Positions 42,760 to 51,144 of a stretch of DNA of 64,000 nt are shown here, in pieces (position 1 is the stretch's first letter; each line of letters begins with the position of its first letter). The notes under the pieces are model-generated. The model searched no databases, was not told the DNA's origin, and saw only the letters and a list, made by a program, of their open reading frames with translations. Origin of the DNA: Sediminicola arcticus. Lineage in GTDB: Bacteria; Bacteroidota; Bacteroidia; Flavobacteriales; Flavobacteriaceae. The translations under genes were made by a program, and so were the position numbers. Location: positions 496,001 to 560,000 of the forward strand of contig NZ_JBEXAE010000002.1 of assembly GCF_040566695.1 (NCBI RefSeq), in the 5' to 3' direction.

Positions 42760-43839
42760 TTATAATTTAAAAATTTTATAGGACTTATGGATTGTTTTTA
42801 CAACTTCTTCTGTGCGGTCGGCATGGGTATCACTAATAAATATTTGCCCAAAATAATCATCATCCACTAGAGAAACTATGTGCGCCACCCTGTTTTCGTC
42901 CAGTTTGTCAAAGATATCATCCAAAAGTAAAATTGGGGTAGTTTTTGCTTGGTTTTTTATAAAATTGAACTGTGCTAATTTTAAGGCAATCAGAAAAGAT
43001 TTTTGTTGTCCCTGAGAACCAAATTTTTTAATAGGATACTCTTCAATTTCAAAGTTGAGGTCATCCTTATGGACTCCAACTGAGGTATATTGAAGGGCTC
43101 TGTCTTTATCTAAGCTTCCATCCAATAGGGAAAGAAGATCATGGTCCAATAATTTACTATCATAATTGATATGAACGAGTTCTTTACCGCCAGAGATTAC
43201 TTCGTATTGTTCCCTAAAAATAGGAATGAATGCTTCTAGGAAGGACACTCTCTTAGTGTAAATTTCTGCACCATACTTCTCCATTTGCTCATTGTAAACA
43301 GATAAGGTGGTGCGGTCAAAAGTATGGTTGACGGCAAAGTATTTTAAAAGGGAATTTCGTTGGGCCAATACCTTATTGTAACTCATCAATGAGGACAGGT
43401 ATGACTTGTCCGATTGGGAAATGACCCCATCCATAAACTTTCTCCTGGTATCACTCCCCTCAATAATGAGATCCCTGTCTGCCGGTGATATAATTACCAA
43501 AGGCAGAAAACCAATATGGTCAGAGAGCTTGTCGTAGGCTTTTCCGTTGTGCTTCACGACCTTTTTCATGCCTTTTTTTAAACTACAGATGATTTTTTCC
43601 TCCCTGCCGTCTTTTTCATATTCCCCATCAATGACAAAAAAATCTTCCCCGTGTTTTATATTTTGGGTAGCCACTGGGTTGAAGTAACTCTTACTAAAAG
43701 AAAGGTGGTAAATAGCATCCAATATATTGGTTTTGCCTATTCCATTGGGCCCTACAAAACAATTTATCTTATGATCAAATTCGAAGTTTTGGGAGTCGAA
43801 ATTTTTATAATTTATAAGTGCTAATTTATTCAGAAACAT
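42760..43839 (-). CDS. recF: DNA replication and repair protein RecF
   Basis: A 359-residue SMC-like ATPase that loads RecA at single-strand gaps with RecO and RecR. Seen: Walker A GPNGIGKTNILDA (about 29-41), the QGQQKSFLIALKLAQ signature (about 274-288), and Walker B LLLDDIFDKLDENR (about 305-318). Length typical. First gene of the operon recF-lipoprotein-DUF721, divergent from the TPR-ribH unit. dnaA/dnaN/gyrB are not adjacent, unlike in E. coli, but this is normal for Bacteroidota. Confidence 0.96.
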   Translation of the reverse strand: MFLNKLALINYKNFDSQNFEFDHKINCFVGPNGIGKTNILDAIYHLSFSKSYFNPVATQNIKHGEDFFVIDGEYEKDGREEKIICSLKKGMKKVVKHNGKAYDKLSDHIGFLPLVIISPADRDLIIEGSDTRRKFMDGVISQSDKSYLSSLMSYNKVLAQRNSLLKYFAVNHTFDRTTLSVYNEQMEKYGAEIYTKRVSFLEAFIPIFREQYEVISGGKELVHINYDSKLLDHDLLSLLDGSLDKDRALQYTSVGVHKDDLNFEIEEYPIKKFGSQGQQKSFLIALKLAQFNFIKNQAKTTPILLLDDIFDKLDENRVAHIVSLVDDDYFGQIFISDTHADRTEEVVKTIHKSYKIFKL

Positions 43840-43935
43840 TCCGTGAGGTAACAGTTTTATTTTTCAATAGCTAAGGATCGTGCAAATTATCGAAAAATAA
43901 CGAATAAATAACCTTTCGGATTTCAATAAAAACTT

Positions 43936-43943
43936 TATTTTTG
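43936..43943 (+). promoter_or_regulatory. Candidate -7 promoter box of the TPR-ribH unit
   Basis: TATTTTTG (TAnnTTTG); predicted start about 43950, 14 bases before the ATG at 43964. The -33 position has TTT rather than TTG. Confidence 0.48.
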
Positions 43944-43963
43944 CGCGATCAATAAATTTAAAA

Positions 43964-44728
43964 ATGGCAACATACAATAAGAGAGGTTACAAACCAAAGA
44001 GTAAAGCTGAAGAGATTGAATTGGATGAGCAGAACAGTACAACAGCCGAAGTTTTTAGTACTCTGGACGAAAGTGCTTCTAAGACTGAAGAGTGGGTTTC
44101 CCGCAACCAAAACTACATTCTAGCTGTTATTGGTGTCATCGCGGTAGGGGTTTTGGGGTATTTAGCCTACAATCAATTTGTATTGAAACCAAAAGAGGCA
44201 AGTGCCGATAATGAAATGTATTATCCACAGCAATATTTCGATCAGGCATTGAACAGCACTACAGAGCGCGATTCATTGTTTACGCTTTCACTTAACGGAG
44301 CAGAAGGCAAATACGGATTTTTGGATATTATTAAAGAGTACAGCGGTACAAAGGCAGCGAATGTTGCAAATTATTCTGCTGGTATGGCTTATTTGAATAT
44401 GAAGAATTATCAGGAAGCTATTAATCATTTAGAGGACTTTTCCTCTGATGACTCTATATTGGGTGCTCTTGCAAAAGGAGGTCTTGGAGATGCTTTTATG
44501 CAATTGAACCAGTCGGAAGATGCACTTTCATATTATGAGAAAGCTGTAGCACACAGTGATAATAGTTTTACAGCCCCTAAATTTTTATACAAGGCAGGTA
44601 TTACAGCGTTGGAATTAAACCAAAGTGATAAAGCTTTGGAATATTTTCAAAGAATTAAGGACGATTATGCTTCTTCTGACGAAGCTAGAATGATAGATGC
44701 TTTTATTGGAAATTCCCAAAGACAATAG
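43964..44728 (+). CDS. Membrane-anchored TPR protein (YfgM-like)
   Basis: A 254-residue protein: charged cytoplasmic head (about 1-45), one membrane helix (about 50-70, ILAVIGVIAVGVLGYLAY), then a periplasmic TPR region (about 95-250; YSAGMAYLNMKNYQEAINHL, GLGDAFMQLNQSEDALSYYE, YKAGITALELNQSDKALEYF). This is the layout of YfgM/ancillary SecYEG translocon proteins (TPR_21 family), which pass exported proteins to periplasmic chaperones. Three bases before ribH, hence cotranscribed. Confidence 0.87.
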   Translation: MATYNKRGYKPKSKAEEIELDEQNSTTAEVFSTLDESASKTEEWVSRNQNYILAVIGVIAVGVLGYLAYNQFVLKPKEASADNEMYYPQQYFDQALNSTTERDSLFTLSLNGAEGKYGFLDIIKEYSGTKAANVANYSAGMAYLNMKNYQEAINHLEDFSSDDSILGALAKGGLGDAFMQLNQSEDALSYYEKAVAHSDNSFTAPKFLYKAGITALELNQSDKALEYFQRIKDDYASSDEARMIDAFIGNSQRQ

Positions 44729-44731
44729 GTA

Positions 44732-45214
44732 ATGGCCACTGCTAATAAAAATTTATCGGAATACGATAAGGCAACAATCCCAAGCGCGAAAAATTTTCGG
44801 TTTGGGATTGTTGTTTCAGAATGGAATTCAGAAATAACGGAAGGTTTGTTCAATGGCGCTATGGAGTCATTGTTGGATTGTGGGGCGTCTAAGAATAATA
44901 TTATTCGTTGGAACGTTCCCGGAAGTTATGAATTGGTTTTTGGAAGTAAAAAAATGATTACTACCCAAAGTGTGGATGCCGTTATTGCTATTGGAAGCGT
45001 AATACAAGGCGAGACTAAGCATTTTGATTTTGTATGCAGTGCCACAGCTCAAGGTATAAAAGACCTAAATGTAATTACTGATACACCTGTTATCTTTTGT
45101 GTCTTGACCGACAATACCCTGCAACAGGCTATTGATCGCAGTGGTGGGATTCACGGAAACAAAGGGTCGGAAGCTGCAATAGCTGCTATTAAGATGGCTG
45201 CCTTAGGCAACTAA
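44732..45214 (+). CDS. ribH: 6,7-dimethyl-8-ribityllumazine synthase
   Basis: A 160-residue enzyme of riboflavin biosynthesis. Seen: FGIVVSEWNSEITEGLF, NVPGSYELVFGSKK (substrate loop), AIGSVIQGETKHFDFV with the catalytic His, PVIFCVLTDNTLQQAIDRS and the C-terminal GGIHGNKGSEAA typical of icosahedral members. Length typical. Other riboflavin genes are not adjacent, as in many flavobacteria. Confidence 0.96.
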   Translation: MATANKNLSEYDKATIPSAKNFRFGIVVSEWNSEITEGLFNGAMESLLDCGASKNNIIRWNVPGSYELVFGSKKMITTQSVDAVIAIGSVIQGETKHFDFVCSATAQGIKDLNVITDTPVIFCVLTDNTLQQAIDRSGGIHGNKGSEAAIAAIKMAALGN

Positions 45215-45372
45215 GTATTCTCGATATTGACTTAAGGATCATCGTATTGCGAAATAATTTAGCCTAATGAGGTATGAGCACTGCGTTTTTGTGCCTAAAC
45301 ACTATGGTTGAGGCATTCGGTGTTGTTAACAATTTTTAGCATCTACATTCTGCCATTTTGCCCTATTTTCAG

Positions 45373-45380
45373 TACTTTTG
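45373..45380 (+). promoter_or_regulatory. Candidate -7 box before the mutL unit
   Basis: TACTTTTG (TAnnTTTG), 18 bases before the ATG at 45399; predicted start about 45387. No TTG at -33. Confidence 0.42.
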
Positions 45381-45398
45381 AAGATAGTAAAGATATTT

Positions 45399-45692
45399 AT
45401 GAGACTCCCTTCGCTTTTTAAATTAAGTAGAAATAAATCTTACAATTATTCCCCTCGTTATTATAACGAGCGCAAGGAGCGTATAGAGAAATTAAGAAAA
45501 TCCAAGGAATCTAAACCAGACGGTGAGTATTTTACGGGGTATAGAAAAAAGAGCTACAGGGATGATTGGAAAACAGTGAAAAGCGCTCAAAGCGATAGGA
45601 ACAGGAGGCTTCGTTTTTTCGTTATTCTTATCTTTCTTTTGATTTTTGCCTATGCAGCCGTTAAATATGGGAAAATAGACATGTTTTTTTAA
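45399..45692 (+). CDS. Small membrane protein upstream of mutL
   Basis: Starting at the ATG at 45399 (an upstream TTG lies in the promoter), the product has 97 residues: a strongly basic and Tyr-rich head (KSYNYSPRYYNERKERIEKLRKSK) and one C-terminal membrane helix (about 74-92, FFVILIFLLIFAYAAVKYG). Its stop overlaps the mutL ATG by one base, so it is coupled to mutL. Known as a conserved companion in flavobacteria; function unknown. The basic head could bind nucleic acid or phospholipid, which is inference. Confidence 0.7.
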   Translation: MRLPSLFKLSRNKSYNYSPRYYNERKERIEKLRKSKESKPDGEYFTGYRKKSYRDDWKTVKSAQSDRNRRLRFFVILIFLLIFAYAAVKYGKIDMFF

Positions 45693-47539
45693 TGGGCGAT
45701 ATCATTAAACTTTTACCAGATCATGTTGCCAATCAAATAGCAGCTGGGGAGGTGGTTCAAAGACCGGCTTCAGTTGTAAAGGAGTTGATGGAAAATGCTA
45801 TTGATGCAGGGGCTTTATCCATAAAGCTTATTGTTAAAGATGGTGGTAAAGTCTTAATTCAAGTAGTAGATGATGGTGCGGGAATGAGTGATACCGATGC
45901 CCGATTAAGTTTTGAAAGGCATGCGACCTCCAAAATAAAATGTGCGGAGGATCTATTCAACTTGAGTACCAAGGGATTTAGGGGTGAAGCTTTGGCTTCC
46001 ATAGCTGCAATAGCACATGTAGAATTGCAAACTAAACCTTCTAATACAGAATTTGGCACCCATATAAAAATAGAGGGTAGTAAAGTTACAGCCCAAGAAG
46101 TGATTGTAACGTCAAAAGGGACCTCCATTGCCGTTAAAAATCTTTTTTTTAATATTCCTGCTCGAAGAAATTTCTTAAAATCTAATAGTGTAGAGCTTAG
46201 ACATATTACTGACGAGTTTCATAGGGTGGCATTGGCACATCCTTCTATACATTTCTATTTTTATAATAATGGCAGTGAATTGTTTAATTTGCCACAGAGC
46301 AATTACAGGCAGCGGATTGTCAATATTTTTGGAAGTAGAACCAATGAAAAATTAGTACCTGTAGAAGAAGAGACTCAGGTGGTGAAAATTTCTGGTTATA
46401 TTGGGAAACCAGAGTTTGCCAAAAAGAGCAGGGGAGAACAGTATTTTTTTGTCAATAACCGCTTTATAAAAAGTCCGTACCTCCATCATGCTGTTGTGGC
46501 TGCCTTTGAGGGGCTGATAAAATCTGATAACCATCCAGGATATTTTTTGTACCTAGAGGTGGATCCAGCTTCAATAGATATCAACATTCACCCTACCAAA
46601 ACGGAAATCAAATTTGATGACGAGCATACCTTGTACGCCTTATTGAGGTCTGCGGTGAAACATAGTTTGGGACAATTCAATGTGGCCCCAGCACTGGATT
46701 TTGACCAAAATCTTAATTTGGAAACGCCCTATGCCTTTAAAAATAGGGAAGCAGAACTTCCTAAGGTGGTAGTAGACTCGGGATTTAACCCATTTAAAGA
46801 AGAAATTCAAAGGGGCTTTAAGAATTCTTATCAGAAGGAGAGTACCAAGGGATGGGAAAGTATGTATGTTGGATTGGAATCCAAAGTCGGGAGGGAAGAT
46901 AGTTTTTCCAGTGTGAGTTTTGAATCTGATAGCATTACGGGTTCTATTTTTGAAGGTACTCATGAAGTCATGGAGACCAATACAACCACGTTTCAGCTAA
47001 GGCGCAAGTACATCGTGACCACTATTATTTCAGGAATGGTCGTCATAGATCAAAGTAGGGCACATCAACGGGTATTGTATGAGAAGTTTCTAAAAAATAT
47101 TACGATTAAAGAGGCCGTAAGCCAACAATTACTGTTTCCATTATCTTTATCCTTTTCCAGTTCGGACATGGTAATTATAGAGGAGATAAAAGAAAGTCTT
47201 GCCACCATAGGATTTGGCTTTGGGAAGGTAGATAGGGAAGTACTAGAAATTACCGGAGTACCTTTGTTGGTAGCAGAAAGTGAGGTGGGTATGGTCTTGG
47301 ATCAGTTGATTTCAGATTATCAACAGGACATTACAGGAGATAGTTTCTCACAGACTGATATCCTTTCTAAAACTTTGTGTAAGACCTTAGCGGTAAAGAC
47401 AGGCGAAATACTAGACAGAAATTCACAGTTGGCCTTAGTAAACGATTTATTTGCCTGCAAAGAGTCCAAATCAAGCCCTTTCAACAAAACAATTTATATT
47501 ACCATTACAGAAAACGATATTGACAAAAAATTTATTTAA
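45692..47539 (+). CDS. mutL: DNA mismatch repair protein MutL
   Basis: A 615-residue protein. N-terminal GHKL ATPase (about 1-215): VVKELMENAIDAGA, VDDGAGM, ERHATSKIK and GFRGEALASIAAI, all intact. Transducer domain to about 330 (DINIHPTKTEIKF). C-terminal dimerisation domain about 430-615. The endonuclease motif DQHAx2Ex4E appears as DQSRAHQRVLYE, with His, Ala and first Glu replaced, and the zinc motif normally CPHGRP is SPFNKT. So this MutL is likely not a nicking enzyme. If MutH is also absent, strand discrimination must work otherwise. Confidence 0.94.
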   Translation: MGDIIKLLPDHVANQIAAGEVVQRPASVVKELMENAIDAGALSIKLIVKDGGKVLIQVVDDGAGMSDTDARLSFERHATSKIKCAEDLFNLSTKGFRGEALASIAAIAHVELQTKPSNTEFGTHIKIEGSKVTAQEVIVTSKGTSIAVKNLFFNIPARRNFLKSNSVELRHITDEFHRVALAHPSIHFYFYNNGSELFNLPQSNYRQRIVNIFGSRTNEKLVPVEEETQVVKISGYIGKPEFAKKSRGEQYFFVNNRFIKSPYLHHAVVAAFEGLIKSDNHPGYFLYLEVDPASIDINIHPTKTEIKFDDEHTLYALLRSAVKHSLGQFNVAPALDFDQNLNLETPYAFKNREAELPKVVVDSGFNPFKEEIQRGFKNSYQKESTKGWESMYVGLESKVGREDSFSSVSFESDSITGSIFEGTHEVMETNTTTFQLRRKYIVTTIISGMVVIDQSRAHQRVLYEKFLKNITIKEAVSQQLLFPLSLSFSSSDMVIIEEIKESLATIGFGFGKVDREVLEITGVPLLVAESEVGMVLDQLISDYQQDITGDSFSQTDILSKTLCKTLAVKTGEILDRNSQLALVNDLFACKESKSSPFNKTIYITITENDIDKKFI

Positions 47540-48283
47540 ATGGGAAGACTTACAGATGCTATAAAGCATTTACTTATAATTAATGTGTTATTTTTTGTGG
47601 CTACCTCCTTGTATGGTGATGAGATGTACCGGATGTTTTCTCTTTGGTTTCCACTAAATGCAAACTTTGAATTATGGCAGATTATTTCACACATGTTCAT
47701 GCATGGAGGGTTAATGCATATTGTATTTAATATGTATGCCTTGTGGGCTTTTGGAACGCCATTGGAACGCATGTGGGGGAGGAATAAATTTTTCTTTTTC
47801 TATTTTTCCGCTGGGTTAGGATCGGCACTTTTGCATACCGCCGTTAACTATTATTATTTTAATGAGGGAATGGATGCCTTGGTAAACTCTGGAATAATGA
47901 GGAGCCAAGTCATAGAGATTATTTCTAGCGGAAAGTATAGTCCAGATTGGTATAACCTCGCCTCTAAGAGTACTGTAGATAATTTTTTAAGTGCCTTTAA
48001 TACTCCTGCTGTTGGGGCTTCTGGTGCTATTTATGGAGTATTAGTAGCCTTTGGAATGTCTTATCCTAATAGCGAGCTATTTTTACTATTTTTACCTGTT
48101 CCCATTAAAGCGAAGTATTTTATTCCTGTTTTAATAGGGCTAGATTTATTTTCAGGGATTACTGGCTACGCTATCTTTGGTAGTGGAATTGCCCATTTTG
48201 CTCACGTAGGTGGGGCATTGATAGGCTTTCTTATGATGTGGTATTGGAAGAAGAACCAGTTTAATAAAAACCGATGGGATTAG
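47540..48283 (+). CDS. Rhomboid-family intramembrane serine protease (copy 1)
   Basis: A 247-residue polytopic protein. Six-helix rhomboid core with HMFMHGGLMHIVFNMYALW, the catalytic serine in GASGAIYG and the catalytic His in AHFAHVGGALIG. An insert of about 60 residues lies between helices 3 and 4. It starts at the base after the mutL stop codon (47537-47539), so coupling is probable. Substrates unknown. Confidence 0.92.
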   Translation: MGRLTDAIKHLLIINVLFFVATSLYGDEMYRMFSLWFPLNANFELWQIISHMFMHGGLMHIVFNMYALWAFGTPLERMWGRNKFFFFYFSAGLGSALLHTAVNYYYFNEGMDALVNSGIMRSQVIEIISSGKYSPDWYNLASKSTVDNFLSAFNTPAVGASGAIYGVLVAFGMSYPNSELFLLFLPVPIKAKYFIPVLIGLDLFSGITGYAIFGSGIAHFAHVGGALIGFLMMWYWKKNQFNKNRWD

Positions 48284-48285
48284 CT

Positions 48286-49155
48286 ATGAACACAGATAAC
48301 TTAAAATATCAGTTTGCAAGATTAAGTATCGCCGAAAAATTGATTGCTATAAATGTAGCGGTATTTATTTTTAATGGCCTACTGACTTTCTTACTGCAAT
48401 TATCGCCAAATATTTTCATGCAATGGTTTGAGCTACCAAAAGATTTTTTTGATTTTTTAGTCCAGCCTTGGTCCATCTTCACCTATTCCTTCTTTCATGC
48501 CGGATTTGGTCATATTTTTTGGAATATGGTGATGCTTTATTTTGCATCGCGTATCTTTTTAAATCTTTTTGGTCCCAAAAGATTTATTAATGTTTATTTT
48601 TTAGGGGTCATTTTAGGGGGCTTCTTATTTCTATTGAGTTATAATATTTTTCCAGCATTTTTGGGATTCAATACCTCGTTGATCGGCGCCTCAGCAGGGG
48701 TCACAGCCGTTTTAATATTTGTGTGTACTTATATCCCAAACCAAGAGGTAAGGATTATCTTTTTCAATGTTAAACTCTGGTATATAGGGGTATTCTTTGT
48801 TTTGGTAGATCTGATACAAATTCCCACAGGAGGTAATGCAGGCGGAAATTTATCGCATTTGGGAGGTGCCTTGTTGGGCTATGTTTATGCGAGACAACTG
48901 GTAAAAGGAAAAGATATTGGAGAAGGCTTTTCTAAACTCCTGGATAGTATGTCTAATCTCTTTAAAAAATCGAAAAATGCACCTATGAAAACGGTTTATC
49001 GTAAGGCTAAGGCCACGGTAAATGGAACAGTAGATCATGATAAGGAAAGTAGACAACGAAAGATAGACACTATTCTAGATAAGATTAGCAAATCGGGCTA
49101 CGAGAGTTTATCGAAATCAGAGAAGGATTTTCTTTTCAAATCAGGTAAAGAATAA
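48286..49155 (+). CDS. Rhomboid-family intramembrane serine protease (copy 2)
   Basis: A polytopic protein of 289 residues from the ATG at 48286; an ATG at 48274 would overlap the preceding gene by 10 bases and is the alternative. Core: YSFFHAGFGHIFWNMVMLY, catalytic Ser in GASAGVTAV, catalytic His in LSHLGGALLGYVYA. The C-terminal about 90 residues are a basic soluble tail (DKISKSGYESLSKSEKDFLFK), the DUF6576-type tail seen in flavobacterial rhomboids. Directly downstream of copy 1; sequences differ enough that the duplication is old. Confidence 0.9.
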   Translation: MNTDNLKYQFARLSIAEKLIAINVAVFIFNGLLTFLLQLSPNIFMQWFELPKDFFDFLVQPWSIFTYSFFHAGFGHIFWNMVMLYFASRIFLNLFGPKRFINVYFLGVILGGFLFLLSYNIFPAFLGFNTSLIGASAGVTAVLIFVCTYIPNQEVRIIFFNVKLWYIGVFFVLVDLIQIPTGGNAGGNLSHLGGALLGYVYARQLVKGKDIGEGFSKLLDSMSNLFKKSKNAPMKTVYRKAKATVNGTVDHDKESRQRKIDTILDKISKSGYESLSKSEKDFLFKSGKE

Positions 49156-49181
49156 AGTTGATATTGGGAAAATTATCTGTA

Positions 49182-50189
49182 ATGAACAAGTTCATTTTTT
49201 TTCTGAATATAATAGCGGCCTTGCTGCTGTTGTTTTCTTGTTTGGTTCCCCACATATCACTTTATTCAATTTCATTTTTATTTGTTTTTAGTCTCGCGGT
49301 GCCCTATTTGGTAGTAGTTAATATTATGTTCTTGATGTATTGGTTATTGAAGTTAAGAACACAGTTTTGGTTGTCTTTTGCAGTATTACTTTTAGGATAC
49401 TTTTCTTTGGGAACCTTCTTTATATTTTTTGAACCCACTCCAGCGCCAGCAGAAGAAAGTGTTAGTGTTTTAACTTTTAACACCCAGTCTTTTCGTGGTA
49501 ATTCTAGGGAAAACAACCCCCAATTGAGTGATAGTATTGTAAAATTTATAAAAGAAGAAAATGCAGATATTGTCTGTTTTCAGGAATTCGACTATTCGAA
49601 AATTAGGAGTAATGACTTCAAGCAATATCCTTTTAAATATGTGAATTTCAAATTTGGTGTAAACAGTGGAAAAGTAATTCAGGCCATTTATTCCAAATTC
49701 CAAATCATAAATAAGGGCTCTCTCGATTTTCCTAAAAGTGGTAATAACGCTTTATTTGCAGACGTCATTATTCAAACGGATACAATCCGAGTTTATAACC
49801 TACATCTCCAATCGCTGAGGGTTCGTCCGGGTTCAATTAGAAGTGAAGAATCACAGAAATTATTGGAAAGACTGGGTAATTCATTTGTAAAACAGCAAGA
49901 GCAGGCCGAAATTGTTCTGGAACACGGTAACACTACTACGTATAAGAAGATTATATGTGGGGATTTTAATAATTCCCAATATTCAAGTGTCTATTATGAC
50001 ATTAAAGGTGATATGAAGGATACCTTTATGGAAATGGGATCGGGGTATGGTCGTACTTACAATTTTAAGTTCTTGCCATTACGGATCGATTTTATTTTGG
50101 TAGATGAGCAAATGGAAGTTTTAGCGCATAAAAATTACGACGTTAAAATGTCAGACCATTTCCCTGTAATGGCCTCTATCAAATTTTAA
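49182..50189 (+). CDS. Endonuclease/exonuclease/phosphatase-fold membrane protein
   Basis: I take the ATG at 49182 (MNKFIFFLN); the frame begins with a TTG 24 bases earlier. The 335-residue product has three N-terminal membrane helices (about 3-22, 28-50, 58-85) and then the DNase I-like domain (about 95-335): VLTFNTQSFRG, ADIVCFQEFD, YNLHLQSLRVR, ICGDFNNSQY, IDFILVDEQ and MSDHFPVMASI. All catalytic residues of the superfamily are present. The active site faces out if the helices insert in the usual way. Substrate unknown (DNA, phospholipid or inositol-like phosphate). Last gene of the mutL-rhomboid unit; no terminator before the convergent gene. Confidence 0.9.
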   Translation: MNKFIFFLNIIAALLLLFSCLVPHISLYSISFLFVFSLAVPYLVVVNIMFLMYWLLKLRTQFWLSFAVLLLGYFSLGTFFIFFEPTPAPAEESVSVLTFNTQSFRGNSRENNPQLSDSIVKFIKEENADIVCFQEFDYSKIRSNDFKQYPFKYVNFKFGVNSGKVIQAIYSKFQIINKGSLDFPKSGNNALFADVIIQTDTIRVYNLHLQSLRVRPGSIRSEESQKLLERLGNSFVKQQEQAEIVLEHGNTTTYKKIICGDFNNSQYSSVYYDIKGDMKDTFMEMGSGYGRTYNFKFLPLRIDFILVDEQMEVLAHKNYDVKMSDHFPVMASIKF

Positions 50190-50498
50190 CTACATCAAAA
50201 TGCAGTCGGCCGTATCTGCAACAATATGGATGCACAAAGCAAGGCCTACAATCCTTGTCTTCTGAAAAAACAAGAGTCCAAGATAAAACATAAAGGCCCA
50301 GTAGGTATGCAAGGGATGGTAGCCAATGCTACAACGCGCACTGTCAAAAATAGGGCTTGCCAAAAGATGATCTAGATCAATCAATATCCCTGCCAACAAA
50401 ATCAATACAGCCCAGAACCAATTCTTCCTATAAAAGTAGAGCCCAATCCCTATCGGTACTAAAAAATGAATCCCGTAATGCATGCAGAATCTAAGCAT
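50190..50498 (-). CDS. DUF6122 membrane protein
   Basis: A 102-residue integral membrane protein with three helices (LVPIGIGLYFY, WFWAVLILLAGILI, TYWAFMFYLGLLFF). The motif IDLDHLLASPIFDSARCSIGYHP contains conserved D-x-D-H and H-P, as in the metal-dependent hydrolase-like membrane proteins related to YdjM/LexA-regulated families. Identified as flavobacterial DUF6122. Last gene of the lepB-WbqC run, overlapping WbqC by 8 bases; convergent at zero distance with the EEP gene (stops at 50189 and 50190). Function unknown. Confidence 0.82.
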   Translation of the reverse strand: MLRFCMHYGIHFLVPIGIGLYFYRKNWFWAVLILLAGILIDLDHLLASPIFDSARCSIGYHPLHTYWAFMFYLGLLFFQKTRIVGLALCIHIVADTADCILM

Positions 50499-51123
50499 CC
50501 TTTAGGTTTAAATTGTGTTTTCTGAGATAGGTAAGGGCGTTGGTGCCTTCGTTGAACAAAAGATCTAAAATACTAAGGTTTTCAATAAATGGATTGCGGT
50601 CGTCGAAAACCTGTACGTAAGGTTCTTGTACTAGAGGCGGATTTGTTTTAGAATTTATCAGAATACGTGCATCCACAAAATCCATTGGTTCTTTTTCAAA
50701 TTTGGAAGTGTTTTCTAAGGGCATTGGGATTTGAAGACAACCGCAGATGGCTTCAATGGATTTTAAATTAAAATCTAGAAGATACTTATGTTCGGTGGTA
50801 TAAAGTTCCACAAGATCATCTTCATAAAATTCGAAAAATGGGGAGCTTCTGTATGCTGTTTCCAGAGTACGCCAATGCTGGCGTTGCCAATGGTAGAAAT
50901 TATCCACTTTTACATCTTTATATTTTTGTCTGCCCTGTTTATCACCAACATGTTGTACGGGAATATTCAATATATGCCTTCCAATATCAGTGGCTATATA
51001 ACATCGGTTCCTATACGTTTGTTTCTGATAATTTCCCGAAGTCTCCCAACAGATGTCATTTTTGGCTATGCCCACAAAATTGGCAATATTCAAAAAGTAT
51101 CCTGGGTGTAGGAGAAGCTTCAT
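50491..51123 (-). CDS. WbqC-like family protein
   Basis: A 210-residue cytoplasmic protein of the WbqC family: HPGYFLNIANFVGIAKND, QTYRNRCYIATDIGRHILNIPV, DVKVDNFYHWQRQHWRTLE with the family W-R-x-x-H-x-x-T-L pattern, and SSPFFEFYEDDLVELYT. WbqC genes were first found in O-antigen loci, but no other glycan genes are near; its biochemical activity is unproven. 21 bases after lepB and cotranscribed with it. Confidence 0.88.
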   Translation of the reverse strand: MKLLLHPGYFLNIANFVGIAKNDICWETSGNYQKQTYRNRCYIATDIGRHILNIPVQHVGDKQGRQKYKDVKVDNFYHWQRQHWRTLETAYRSSPFFEFYEDDLVELYTTEHKYLLDFNLKSIEAICGCLQIPMPLENTSKFEKEPMDFVDARILINSKTNPPLVQEPYVQVFDDRNPFIENLSILDLLFNEGTNALTYLRKHNLNLKDA

Positions 51124-51144
51124 TTTCTAGTTTTATAAGACAGA

